A DNA stretch of 64,000 bases from positions 6,659,501-6,723,500 of the forward strand of contig OX387610.1 of NCBI GenBank assembly GCA_947568835.1, in the 5' to 3' direction. The notes below the pieces were generated by a model. It was given only the letters and a program-made list of their open reading frames with translations, searched no databases and was not told the origin of the DNA. The stretch comes from Protonemura montana. Its lineage: Eukaryota; Arthropoda; Insecta; Plecoptera; Nemouridae. The position numbers and the translations under genes are program-made. Below are positions 50,780 through 63,628 of this stretch, one piece after another; the first letter of the stretch is position 1, and every line of letters begins with the position of its first letter.

Positions 50780-52595
50780 CAGACAAACACTCTGAGATCG
50801 GAGCAGAGGAATGGGTAAGGACAATAGGGGGACCTCCATTGCAAATACCAGATTCATAATCAGACGACTTACTATACTCAATTCAATGAGAGAACATACT
50901 CAGGCAAAGATGACACCAGTCTATTGGGGTGACATATGCAGGCCAACTGCAAACTTTCAAGACACTCAAATTATCTCTTCTGCTAACTGCCATTTTACTT
51001 TTGCTCTAAAGCTTTTGTTGTGTTGAGACATTTTCTATGACAAGAATTTTGCTAGCAATTATAGCTTTTTTAGGAATTTTTTTGCAGATATAATTGTAAT
51101 TTTTTGAAATCCTACCACTGAAATTACTTCTGACATGAGTTGGGAGCAAGCAAGGGACTGTCCTTCAGCATGCATCTTCTCTCAACGTCCAGAGATGTTG
51201 GTAAGTCAAAATGACTTGGAATCAAGATATTGTAAAACTTTTTAAAGATTGGGTTTTGAATGCGAAGTAAAACAACCAATTTTCCCAACGTTTTGCAACT
51301 TATGTTACTTCTTTATGTTACTTCATCACGGGCGAAAACAGCTGCGACATTTCTCTGACAATAATATATATTTTTTGCGAAAACTACTGCTAAGGCTAAA
51401 TAAAGTAGACATAAGTCTGAAAACCATAATATGCTAAGATGTTAGTGCTGTTTATGGTCTTGCATTCCTGGGATTGTGGACTCTCTACCTGGTTCCTATC
51501 AGGACCAAAAAAACCACAAAATGTACAACAGAAATATTTATTAAAGCTTTCTAATCAAGACAATAATTTGTGTTGACATTGACAACTAAACCAGTGCTCG
51601 GCCTAAAATGTTGTGGTTCCTAACTCGACTGTTGCGATCAATTCGTAATCGTATTCTGCAATACAAACTCTTGGCCGACAAAAAGTCGAGCGTCATCAGA
51701 AGCCATCCCATCCTCGCCGCAATATCTTCGTGATACCGATGAGAATCATCCTCTCTCGCAGGTAGGTACCTCAGTATTAAACTAGTAGATAACACAATAT
51801 CTATGAGTCGATTGCGATTAGAAACTGTGCTGAAGGTGTTTTATTTGGTATGTAATATTAATAGATTGCTTTGTCAGCCCAGACCAGATCGCAATGTTTC
51901 AAGTCTTTCAATTGTCAAATATTGTATTTTCGCTCAGCGTTGTGGATATTTGTGCTGTTTCATTTTTATTGGATAATTTTTACAGTGCTATCTCTTTGCA
52001 AGGTGCCTTGATTAACAGCAAATTCAAAATATTTACATTGTTTGGTTGCAACACAGTGTGATGGGACTTCCTTTATAGAGTACATAAGTTACAAAACTAG
52101 AACTACTGAGAGCACTTAACTTCTTAGATAGCAAGTGTCCACACCAATCTAAGGCAATAGTTCCTCATTTTAATGACATGAACCACACAATGGCCGTTGA
52201 ATGTCTGGCTCCTTTTCCGCTACTAGTTTGAAATAGATTCAACGTTTAGCCTAGGAATATTCGTCAGAGTGGTAATCGGGCCAAACCGACAATAACGAAT
52301 TTGAAAATCGTCGGTGCCATAGTGTGTTGTCGACAAAACACCAATGCCTAGAAAGTCCAATGCAGTCCTGCAGACTATGATCTGGCAGTCTACTAGATAA
52401 ACATGTACATGTCTCGTCTCACTACAGCTTTACACAATAAACTTTTATATAAATCTGGGCAGCGTCTGACGCTTTATAATTAAAAAATAAATAATTTACT
52501 TTTATATGGATGTAGATGACAAACGAAGTCTATCGTGAGTGGAATTCCTGTCGCTCACAGAGAGCCGTGTCGCCGGCGTCGTGTTCGCGCGGCCG
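50780..52595. other. Convergent 3' interval of PIGQ and NudE
   Basis: PIGQ 3' UTR up to about 51420, then the likely NudE 3' UTR. AATAAA on the minus strand at about 51966 is one candidate for NudE. A minus-strand open frame at 51586-51795 has no recognisable domain. Confidence 0.4.
51399..51404 (+). terminator. Poly(A) signal AATAAA for PIGQ
   Basis: 620 bases past the PIGQ stop codon; the first AATAAA in that direction that I found. Confidence 0.45.
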
Positions 52596-55500
52596 CTAGA
52601 CGCGCTGGTAGTTGTGAACAGCTGGCGATGTCGAGCCTCGGCTTATCCGCCGTCCCCTGTGGAAATCATGATAGTCGCTTGAGATCTGTACCTTAGTTTA
52701 GGCAGACAGTAAGACCAGGGATGGTATTCAAGAAACCTTGCTCTCTTTAGTAAACCTGGCTGTTTATTTAGTGCCATTGCAGACAAAGCATAGACATATA
52801 TGTTAACCTGGGTAAAAATAGTATGCAAAACCTTTTAGTAAGAAACAAGCTAAAAACTTAAATAGTTTGTACCACTTGAGGAGAATGGGGTCGATTGCAA
52901 TTTAGCCTATTCAACACATTATTCTATGTATTTAACAATCTTGAACCTATTGCACACCTGCGACAGATTTCCAAACTACTACCATCTACTACATAGCAGC
53001 CATTTCTTTCAGCTGATTAATATGAGATTACAAAATTAGGTGACAACTGACAATGCATGACAAAAAGATGACAAGATTAGTATCTGATCGGAAATGTTAT
53101 CAGCAGGTAGGGCTTGAGGTACTGATTTCAAATAACCTGGATAGAGCATATGATCCAGCCAGCTGATTTCAAATAACATGAATAGAGCATATGAATATGA
53201 TCCAACCAGTAGATCAAAATTAAAATCTGGCAATTCATTGTTGGCAATAACTGGCCCAAGTCGAAACTGTCCCTATGCTTCAATGCTAATTTTAGAGTTT
53301 TCGAAACACATTTTCAGCCAATTTTGACCATTTCAGTGGTGAAAACTATGAAAACTACAGAAAAAAAAATTTAAATAGCACGGGTTCTTTGAGAGAATTA
53401 AAAATCAGAGACTTTCAAGATAGAGGCCTCGACTTCTAAGTCTCTCTATGGTAACCGCTAACCACATTATTTAAGATCAGTGTTTTGAGGTTAGGAGCAG
53501 AAACAAAAGTCACACCTGTACGCCTCGCGCGCCGGATCACCTGGCTGCGGACTTTCTCTCGATGCGTTCCGGCACGACGCGAGCTTCGATTCCAAGGCCT
53601 GTCAACAACACTAGTTAGATTGCTCAGCAGTAAAACACACAGACACTCCGGCAAGCGTCCAAAGGCACTTGGCTCCCAAAGAAAATGGCAAGTGTTGAGC
53701 AAAGAGTAGTTGAACAAATATCCCGTTACAAACTTACTAGGGATGTTCCAATGCATTGGTGCAAAATTAAGCTGCACTTAGAATTACGTACAAAGTATCC
53801 CATGTCTTAAAATGAATATTAAATGGATTCAGTGATACAAGATACGTCAGTAACCATGCAGACTAAGAGCGAAGCTTCAGTATGATATTACTTTTCAAGT
53901 GCCGTTGATAATTTCACAATGATACCAGATTTCCAAGTTTGGACATTCACCCAAAAGCCCAGCGAGCCAAGACATTTACCACAAACCTATTTACCCCAGT
54001 AGTTTCTAGAGTTCTTATATAAAACTCCTTACTGAGAGAAGTGCAGTTTCCAACATTACGGCACTAAAACCTAAAAACCAACCTGCAAAATTACCAAACC
54101 CCAAAAAGAAATCCCCCGAAATGAAAAAGATAAAGCAGCGATTACCTTTGGCAGCGGCAACCCACAACAAAACTACAAGGCCGTGTGTTTTGCGGCAAAG
54201 CGGCAGGCAGGGCAGCCAACGTTGGTGCGACGGCGCTGTCGACGGAAGCTGGCAAAACGGGATCGAAGGTTCGTGCAAGGGAATAGGTCGGTACCATCGA
54301 GTTTTTTTTTGGCAATCACGATAGTTTGTAATAGTGCTGGAATTTGCAACTGCAAAAACCCTGCACCGACCCAGCAATGGCTTGCAACTACCAGTGACAA
54401 ACTAAACAAGCTACTTCAAACCCAGTTATATAATGTTCTGCTGGCGACTTGGTGTGGCGAATTTGCGTTCTTACTTACAAGCAAATGCACGTTGCTGGGC
54501 AGGTGGGGGGATTGCGTTGGGATGTGCTACAGGATTGGTTTTGCTACGGGATCCAGCGAAAGCAGTGGGTATCTAGTTTTGTTTGTGACAATTAAAGAAA
54601 AAAACCATTTAGGGGCAAACTAAAAGAAATAACCTTTCCTGTTCCGTAAGTCGGCTATTACCTACTGTCATTTAGCTACACCTCTTATGAAATAGTCTTG
54701 TAGAGGATTGCAAAAACTTTTAGAATCTTCAGAAAAAAACACACATATGTACTAAACTACTTGCTTCCAACCCAGATATCTTTATGTTTTGGTGTTCAAA
54801 ATATCCAAAGAGGAAACAATTAAATTAAATAGCAAAAATGAGTTTGGTTGGTGCTTAGCTTGTCGATAAAAATTGTGACAGATTCAAAACGCAAGACCCA
54901 CCGCCGACACCAGTCTACAGGAATGAAAAACATTTCCCACAAACTAAAAAAAATAATATGTACATTTATTTAAAAAAGGGATGCCAACAGAAGATGCCAT
55001 GCTATAGGAATATCACCAGACATATGATCGCGATAACAAGGAGACATGCTGCCAACACGATTGCAAGCCTTACCCCGACTTTTCGAAGCAGGTCACCGAC
55101 CATGTTCATCGCCGAGATTCGCGTCGGCGCAGTGAGAGGAACATTTCCGTTGGCACCAACTGCAATTGACAGAATAACTATTAATGGTGTGGCAGTGTTT
55201 GAAAGTTATATCGTTAATGGCAATTCAAGAAGTAAAGTTACTTTTCATGGGGAGTCATAATAAATCACTATGCAATTTAGGGAGTTCATTTAGGGAGTTA
55301 ATGTTGGGCTATAGTTTTTTCAGAATAAGAACCACTGGGCTTCTAGCAGCCCATGAAAGGAAACAGACAAGGCTGTGTGTCGGCCATTTTTGTTGCCAGT
55401 TCTTATCCTACAAAAACTCAAAAGGCTTCGAATGTCCTACTCTTGCCTTGCAAGGTACCACTATTTATACTAAACCGTCTCACCTATATATTTGAAAGAA

Positions 55501-58500
55501 GGTATATATTTATTTAACCACAATCTATTTTAAGTACAACAGTGACCAAAATGATTGGTGCTGGTGCTCTAATTTGGCAAGGATGGGACCATAGTAAATA
55601 CAACAAGTGGAAGCCTAATGAGTGGGAAACTACACTTTCAACGAGGCGGGAACTTACCGTAGAGCTGAGTCCGAAGTAGCTCGTTGGCGCAGTATTCAAC
55701 AAGAGAGAAACAGCCAAGGTTACAACACGCTGGCAATACAATCCCTGCTCATCCCAAATCTCAAGGAAAGTGACAGTAAACCAAAAGAAGCTGGCGTGAT
55801 AAAAAAAAAAAAATTTCGAGGGCTCAAAAATTCCATTTTGGAAAACTAAAAACTTGCCTACAGTTCTATGATGGATTGTCTTAATTTTCTGGCTGTTTCT
55901 ATATTGAATGCTTATATTTCACACTTAAAATTAAGCATCTAATTTTTCTTTAAAATTGAGAACCATATGCCTGAACTAAATCCCCATCCCCAAAAAAACG
56001 CAAATAAAACTCTCAGAAATCTATTACAGCCAGATTTTTCGACTTTGTAAAGTTGCCAGTTTTTTTCCCTTCCTATTACACATACCAGCATATAAGAATG
56101 CGTATCACGGAAAAATCTCATTGACACTTAAAAATTTGCCACACTGCTCTAAAATGGTTTGCCATCACTTTTTGAGCACTGTACGAAAGGCAATTGTGAA
56201 TGGCAAGTCGGCCAAATCAGGAACTTGACAGTTGTACGGTGTGTGCTTTACTCAGTTAAAAGTGTGGTAAATGGAAGCTGCTATGTCCACTTGTTTAGTG
56301 AAAACTACACTGCGTGTAAAGGGGAAACACCTTTTCCGCAAATATCTCATGCAGCCTCATTTGGTTGGGGTGTTAAAAGGCTCCATAACTGTGTGCTAAG
56401 GAAAACAGAGAGGGAGGACGCTACTGAATGAAAAATAATAAAATGAATGGCTTTGCTCTTACATTTGAGGTTTAAGCATTTTCCTCACTTGCGTTCCTCA
56501 AAACTACCACACAGCACTATTTCAAGTTTTTGGGAAGTTGGGCTTTCCCTCTTCACTTCGTTGCCACATCAATCATGAAGCTGTTTGGCACACTTAACCA
56601 AATTATTGTAGAGCATTGTAGGTATGTGAAGTTTAACAGCAAGATGTAATTTAGACAAGTGCTTTGTTGTTGACAACGGGTGCACCTACATCAATTATAA
56701 AACCATTAAAAAAACTTAAGATATTCTTATTAAGAAAATCAAAAATTAAACGAGTGTTGCAAGCAATGGGAATAAGCGTGCACAGATCTTGGACGAGGAC
56801 GCTTAGGTTCAAAACTACTAAAAAAAGCAGAAAATAAAGTATCTGGTAGGTTACTATTTTATCAAAACAAATAAAGGACAGTAAAAAATTAGAGACGAGA
56901 ATCAGACCTAACTCATTTACAAACCAGTAGGTATGACCTTTACAAACAAACAAAAATCCATAAACAAAACGACTAGATTGTTTTGTGGCAGCATGGATCA
57001 ATAACAATTGTTGAGTGCGTAACTAGACGTTCAATAAGCCTGAGTAGTTAGTTTAAAATGTCTTGTAAGTTCTCAGAGCTTTTCTGGGATTCTCATCCTC
57101 TTGGGAGGGGTAACACAGCTCAGCGAACGGCCGACGGCTTTTATCTTACTTATAAGCGGAGACGATGGTGTCGACGAAGGTGCGCTTTCCATCTCTATCT
57201 TGTTCAGGTCAACCAGATGCCGCATTGTCTTGTCGTTGTCCGGAACTCGAACTTTCATCTCTTCGAGAAGGTCTGTTTGTAAAACAGTCCAAGCGATTAG
57301 ATTGCTAAGTTTTTAGATCTGGTTTAGTCAGAAGTCTAGGGTTCATAGAAGGAGCGAAGCTTGTTGTGGGACGTACTTATACTAAGGTAGCTAACCGCTC
57401 AACAGGCTCAAATCGCCTGTAGTTTCCATGTATACATTTGGGCATTCCAAGTTTTTTGCATGTAGCAAGTGGCAAAGAACTAGAACACACCCTACAACCA
57501 CTAGACTTCTAGCTAACATAATCTTTCTTCTATAATCTTAAGTTTCAAAAATGAATTTTAACAATACTTAATGCTTTTTTGGTCTGCTTCAGATTTATGT
57601 GTAACTAGAATCTATGATGGAAATCTCAGATAACAATTCATTTTGAATTTCAAACAATTTAAATCCATATTTTAGGGCAAAGTGGCTAGCTTATAACATA
57701 GCTCATTTAAATAGCTATAGCTTATAGTAGTTTCTAGCTGGGCAAATAAAGCTATGCAAACAAATATTTGTAACCCAAGGTCAGGTAGATCTGGCCATAG
57801 AGTTATTGCATTTAAAGCGCCAACTACACAGATACCATTAGTAAAAAAAAAACTAGTCAACAATACATTTCCATGCAATGACAAAACAAGAATCGAGTTG
57901 TTTCAAAAGATAAGACAGGTACGGCAGGAAATGTGATTAAAATAGTGACATACCTCGCTTTTCATCCTTGAGTCTCTGAACCGCAGCACCAGATTCATCT
58001 TGTTCGGATTCGAGGAAGGCGTTTCGTTCTATGGCTGAGTTGAGCTTGGCTTCGTTTTCGCCGAGTGACATCACAAGAGCCCTAAGGAAAAACACGAATA
58101 AGAAATTGGCATTAGATGCCTACATAGACAGGCTGCCTAATGTAAATTCAGTAGGGTTAAATATGATACTTTGATTACCTTTGTGACCTTTCTAAATCAT
58201 CATTTTTCTGTTCCAAATCTCGAATATATTTGATAAATTTCTCCTCTTGAGTCTGATAATCAATGATTTTACTCTCGAGCTCATAAACTCGAGTGTCAGC
58301 CTGCAACTGGTTGTTTCTCGTTTTTTCTAGCTCGTTCTGCAGCTTCATTCCCTGCGCCGCAAGATCATTCTTTTGTTTCTCTGCCTGATTGACTGCGGCT
58401 TCCAGCTCCCGTTCCAACATTTGCGAGTTATCTTGGAACTCCTCGAAATCTTGCTCTACTTGTTCATACCTACGAAAGAGATTAACTGTTTACCATGATA

Positions 58501-58808
58501 CACGAAACAAGTTAAAAAGGATAGACAAATAATGGCATTCCATTTTGACATGACCTTATGGCCTCTATAATGGTGGTGCTGCACAAGTGAAAGCCCAATT
58601 TCAACTCAAAGCAAAGATACACCACGCTTCTTAGTGTCCATTTTTATTGAGGGAATACCCGAATGGGATCCTAGTTATGTCCTAAGCTCAATACTATGCA
58701 AAATATTAATAAAATTACATACTTCGCTTTGTAGTGAATTGCCAAGTCTTTCCATTGGACCAATTCTTCTGCTTGACTAATAGCCCCCGACACGTTATCA
58801 GTGGCCAT
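52596..58808 (-). CDS. NDE1: NudE-family dynein regulator (NDE1/NDEL1)
   Basis: A coiled-coil adaptor linking LIS1 and cytoplasmic dynein, acting at centrosomes, kinetochores and in nuclear migration. Full-length model, minus strand: 58808-58723, 58469-58179, 58081-57954, 57272-57150, 55159-55074, 53598-53516, 52656-52596, total 285 aa with all phases matching. The N-terminus is a long coiled coil with [12 protein letters not shown] (LIS1-binding region of the family) and [17 protein letters not shown]. Then come [14 protein letters not shown] and the conserved C-terminal piece [16 protein letters not shown], continued by [11 protein letters not shown]. The last exon ends [10 protein letters not shown]. 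Reading through the exon 4 donor gives a 234-aa form (stop 57073); reading through the exon 5 donor gives a hydrophobic tail (stop 55002). The donor of exon 6 (AG|gtgtga) is weak. It is the single NudE gene seen; NDE1 versus NDEL1 cannot be resolved. Confidence 0.9.
53123..53479. mobile_element. Second copy of the minisatellite-bearing MITE
   Basis: Begins TTTCAAATAACCTGGATAGA, has two degenerate array units, then a tail matching 14600-14867 (for example TTTTGACCATT, GTGGTGAAAACTA, ATAGCACGGG). The right terminus is decayed. It lies in the NudE intron about 40 bases beyond exon 6. Confidence 0.7.
55002..55159 (-). CDS. NudE exon 5 with read-through hydrophobic tail
   Basis: The conserved segment ending DLLRKVG is followed by a normal donor (GGG|gtaagg). 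If the intron is retained, the frame continues 23 codons, [20 protein letters not shown] then IFL, and stops with TAG. That is a near-perfect C-terminal membrane anchor with only one charged residue at its start. It would give a tail-anchored isoform in place of the full C-terminus. Confidence 0.4.
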
Positions 58809-59206
58809 GGTGATACACCACCGAACGGCACCAAATTATCTGCAGATTGTTAGATTTACCAAAAATTTGAACAGAAACGACTTAAATAACGTGATAACTC
58901 GATGTTACTTTCCGCGACTGCCAGTGCCAACCACCGTTACAACATTCAAGATGGCGAATGGTGGGCGATGACGCATCGCAGACCTTCAAAATTCTGTCAC
59001 TACAGGCCTAAATGGCGGAGGTTACAAAACACCAATTTGGCCCATCGATCAAACTTGAGTAGATGGGAATTATGATGCGATTATCGTAATCACTGTTCAG
59101 ATACACATATACGAAGTGTATCAAACACCATTTAAAGCTTACAAAACATTGAACTCACAGAATGAGAAGAAAAATGCCCACAATTTACAAATTAATAAAT
59201 AAATAC
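58809..59206 (-). promoter_or_regulatory. NudE promoter region
   Basis: Contains CAAGATGGCG at about 58948-58956, a YY1-type element usual near animal housekeeping start sites, followed by a CRE-like GATGACGCA. Only about 400 bp separate it from the TMEM94 poly(A) signal on the same strand. Confidence 0.45.
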
Positions 59207-59212
59207 TTTATT
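59207..59212 (-). terminator. Poly(A) signal AATAAA for TMEM94
   Basis: AATAAA in the sense of the gene, about 350 bases past the stop. Confidence 0.5.
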
Positions 59213-59563
59213 CATAAGAAACAAAATCATGGCATCACAAGACAAATAATTAACAATTGCAGTCTCTGTAAAGATATGATGATATGGCTATGGGGAAACA
59301 CTCGAAGATAATATCACAAAGTTTTAATGTGACTGGCATTATAGGATATTAAGCAAATCAAACATTAACAAAAAACCGTCAAGAGTGCCAGCGACATTTG
59401 ACGGAATAGCGAGAAATTCAAACAGAGCAGTACACACTTGTCTCGACTAACATGAACACTATCAGTATTTGTACGACCAGGTAATGAACACTCGTTATGT
59501 AGCTGATAATCTTACTTGAGTCTGGCCAGGACACCGTCAGTTATAATGAAGTTGTAGTGCAAA

Positions 59564-62500
59564 CTAAAAAGGTGAATTCATTCCCAATTTAGTGTCAAAA
59601 TCAAGCCGCTCTCTTTTCTGGAAGCGTATGTCAGTTCTGAAAAAATAAACAATAAAAAATTAAGTAGGTAATTGAAAAAACAATTGTGATTCAATCCAAT
59701 GAACAATTGGGTCAATGATGATCAACGTTGTAATCAATGTTGATTCAGGGAATCCAAAAGTCAAGAGTCTACTACAATTTTCTTTGATAGAAGTGCAAGG
59801 AATAGTGAGCTTCAATTAGGCTTGAGGTTGCATCCCGCTCACTGGGAATGCTCGGTAAACTGGTGTAATGATCCCAATGACTGCCATACTCACCTTCAAA
59901 CATCAGACCTGGCAATACAGCCCATAACAGATCACGAAATCAAACCTTGGCCATCTATGACCGGTTCCTAAAATCAAACGCAGTTGTGTAACTGCAATTG
60001 TTACTCACTTGACTTCTTCTCGCTTGATGATCTCGACGATTGCAAACACCACGAAGGGGGAGATGGCCAGGTGCGGAACAAGGAACATCAACGGCACGTT
60101 GGCAATGCTGATATCAGCAGAGTCGGCAGGGGCGGAGCCTAGGTAGATCCACGAGTAGCATGCCTGCACAGTTAAACTGGAAAGAATAAAAGATAACTAT
60201 TTATTCTCAAATAAGTTTCTTAATAAGTTGCTATCTTCTTTTCTACGTTCATAATCACAAGAGATATGATATTTGAATGAGGAACTAAAATTGTGGACAA
60301 AATCTTGCTACTCACATTACTCCGACTACGCACACCCAGACCTGGTTGTTGAACGGACTGCGCTTCAGAAGGCTGTACTTGCGCTGAACAAAGCTCACCG
60401 AAATCGTTACTGAAACCAAACAAGTTTAATTATTCATTTATTTTCAATCTGTAATATAGGTGTATTTACATGCAGGCATACATCGTTTAAAATTTAAATA
60501 TCTGTCAATCGCTCAAAAATTTGTCCGTGCTGTAAAACTCCCCTGCAAAAAATAATCTTTGACTTACTGTTTGAACATTTTCCATCACAAATATTAGGAA
60601 CACTAATAACCTCTCAAAAATTGCAAATACTTTCCTCCTAATAAGAAAATACTTTGTGCATTGGAAGCATTTGCAATTAAATCAGATTTCACAGAATAAA
60701 ATACATACAACCTCAATAATAATAATATTAAAAACAACAATAATAAATAACAATAATAATAATAATAAAAATATTAATAATAACATACAACAATAAACGT
60801 GTTAACGCGTCACTGGATTCAGAGTGATTGAGCTTCACAGCCTTTTGGTTCTACTCCTTAAAGATCTGGCATTCTCATCAAATGCACTAAAATCCTTCCA
60901 AAAATGATGAGTCCAAGTAGTTCAACTAGTTCAATTGGCTAGAACACTACTGACAGACAGGCGAAGATTGGGGTTCAAGCCTCTGTGTGAACACCCATTT
61001 TTGAGAGGTTAGTGTTCCTAATGGAAAAATTTTTGCCCGTTGCAAGCATTTATAATTTAGATCAGATTTCACATCAGCCAATTGATAAGTAGTTTTTATT
61101 CTCCAAAAGTCGTACCAAAATGCACGACAACAGAGAGCATGACCAGATGCTGTGCCAACTGCAAAGAGTCGTATCGCTCCGCCCAGCCTCCACCCATCGC
61201 CGCCAGCCGTGGATAAACAATGGCACATGTCCCGTTCGCGCGGTCCGCCACTTCTGCGCAAGCTGCACTCAGCGTCAGTGCGAAAAACATGAGCTGGGTA
61301 ACAACCGGCGCGACGAACTTGCAGCCGTAGCACCAGAACACAAACACGGCCATCTGGAATTGGGGAACTTTGTTAGCGCTGTTCAGTTGTTTAGCTGGAA
61401 CCAATATGGTGAGTACTGATCTCACCCAGATGGGGAACGTTTTTGAGTATCATTGTTTTTTTAAATTAAATATTCCAAATCAAGTGTACAGAACAAGCTA
61501 AAGGGTTCATACAGATTTCAAACTGTTTCCTTCTTTTTTACACATCCGTGAATGATAAATGTATAACAGTGAAAGTGTCAAAAGGCTGGCGTATTAAATA
61601 AGAAGAAGAGGGAAAGCAATTAGACGGGATTAAAAAAGGTGATTGCGATAGATCCAGAGAGTTGCACAATGTTACGGCTATGTTGCCTTGTTTATGTAGT
61701 GTTTCTTCTATTCTACTCAAACAAAGCAACATACCTTAAACACCATACAATTCTCTGCCTCATCCCAACCAGCTTCTTCCACCTCGGTAAATGGGTTTAT
61801 TCTTTCCTTTTCCCCATGGGCCATTGCAGATAAAATCTTTACCTATATAGATTTAGCTTTCGTTTATTTGAGTTTTTTAAATATCCATGTCTTAGATGTG
61901 TTATAGTTATAGATAGATAAGGTAATCTAACCCAGGCCCTTGTTAACATTACTTTCAAGTCTAATTAGAATAGCCAATAAAAATAGACAAGGCACACCTT
62001 CTTGCACATTATTTATAAGTTAATTTTCTATAAGGCTGTGTGTCAGCCATTTATACTGGTGGTAATATCCTGGAATATTGTAAAAAAAAAAAATTGTATG
62101 CCGCATAAGCATTTTAACCAAATTCCCCTTGCAACAGCCAATAAGGTTGCTCCGGTAAACGGTTCCTCGTTCTCAAGGCTTTCGCTTTACCTGCTTGGTG
62201 ACGGCGCACTGGTTTTTTCCGGTGGCGCGCTGCATGACCTGAAAGTCGGTGGGCAACGCCGCCAGCGACAGAGATAGCGCCGGGATTATGGCGCACACCA
62301 GCCACAGCACCTGTCCTGGAATGTTAGCACCAGCATCAGTATTTTCTTTGCTTTTGACACAAGTGCCATTAAGGACAGAAAGGCTTGAGGTCTTAAGCTA
62401 AAACCTTGCAAGTTTCATCTTACTCTGTCAGTATAGGGCTTCTTAGTTCTTCAATATCACTACTTCTGCTTTCTCTTGATAAAAGTAAAATCCTTATTTT

Positions 62501-63628
62501 TAATCAAAGAAAGTTGTGACCAGTGATTAATTGGCAATTGGAAAATCAGAGTAATATTAAGTATTCCTTCATTCTCTAAATCTATCTGCAAATAGCTACA
62601 TAGCCAGAGCATGATAGAACTCTCAAAATGCCATGCAACCAGCTTTTTCAACTTCAACAAGTCAAGTTCTTCTTTCCTCCCCCCATTAAAAAAATTATAG
62701 AAAAATGATCAAAACAACCTAAAAATAAAAACGGTTTGTTTTCAAATAATGTATTCCAGCGCCAACCATGGTAGGATTTTACCGGCAACTCCCAAATCGT
62801 GCAGTGCCTTAAAAATGACATATTACCAACGTTGTTATTTCAAACTACTATTCCTGTTTCCAGCCACAGTCTTCTTCTTAGCAACTAGCCGACATAGCAT
62901 TGCTTCAGTAACAGTAACTTCGTTGCTGTGTTATAACCCTACGATTGACATACCTGTCGAAAGCAACGGAGGCAGCATCAGCAACAACGCCAGCAGCTGC
63001 ATCAGGCTCAGAGAGATGCAGCAGCATGTCCAGAACTGCACGCAATTCCACAGGCCCTGCAATTTTAGGAGCCAGTACTTAGATAGTAGATCGACATCAT
63101 CGATTAGCTGGAATGGCATTGAGGGGCCAGGGACACGTGCACCAAGGTATAGGGTCAAGTGAAAGGATGTGTACAACAAGATTGGCAACTTCAATACTAG
63201 CCAGGAATGTTGTGCCAAGGGTGAGAGCATGGATGAGTAAAATAAGGTAGACATTTTCAATTAGAGCTAGTTAATTGTGTCCAAAGGTACTGGATATGGT
63301 ACTAACAAAGGTCTATAAGCTAGTTTGCATATTTAATGACGATTCCAAAGCGTAGTATGGACAGCTGGCTAACCTGCATAAAGTGCCGCGACTCTGCCAC
63401 CAGCCTATAGAGCGAGACGGGTTCCTCTCGTCGGAAGCTCAGCGAGCACGCAACGGAATTGAGGGCACGTGACAAGTCAACGGGAGATGGACCACGCGGT
63501 GGCGGAACAAACGCAGGTACCGTCTGGCACACCTGCGGGTAGAGCGGCTCGACGGCGCAGCTTGCATCAGCTTGGAGCAGTACCGGCATGTTGTCGGCAT
63601 TGGCGGAGCTGCCCATCACGCACACTAC
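59564..63628 (-). CDS. TMEM94: TMEM94, C-terminal part (5' end outside window)
   Basis: TMEM94 is a P-type-ATPase-like multispanning ER membrane protein, reported to transport magnesium into the ER. Seven exons on the minus strand: 63628-63374, 63056-62954, 62315-62191, 61353-61116, 60409-60316, 60176-60009, 59636-59564. Phases join to 351 aa and a stop. Diagnostic residues: DLSRALNSVACSLSF, LVAESRHFMQ before the first membrane helix here, LLMLPPLLST, QRATGKNQ, FVQRKYSLLKRSPFNNQVW, and the very C-terminal LDFDTKLGMNSPF, which closely resembles the vertebrate end. At least five hydrophobic segments are visible. The first exon here starts in phase 0 with VVCVMGSSANADNM; the catalytic-like core is encoded further upstream, beyond 64000. 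Confidence 0.9.
60590..61075. repeat. tRNA-like inverted-repeat element, second copy
   Basis: Lies in a TMEM94 intron. About 60866-61030 matches the core and right arm of the element at 26977-27163. An arm-like piece, TATTAGGAACACTAATAACC, sits at about 60594. An (AAT)n microsatellite at 60714-60780 separates the two parts. Confidence 0.55.
63121..63235 (-). repeat. Diverged copies of the 77-bp repeat
   Basis: GGGGCCAGGGACACGTGCAC and CCAAGGTATAGGG match the Rac-intron array. A second, weaker unit follows at about 63200. In a TMEM94 intron. Confidence 0.55.

Noticed and set aside
54015-54623. Overlapping frames on both strands in the NudE intron
   Set aside because: One donor-like site (CAAAG|gtaatc) exists, but no acceptor in the phase of NudE exons 5 and 6, and those two exons already join directly in phase.
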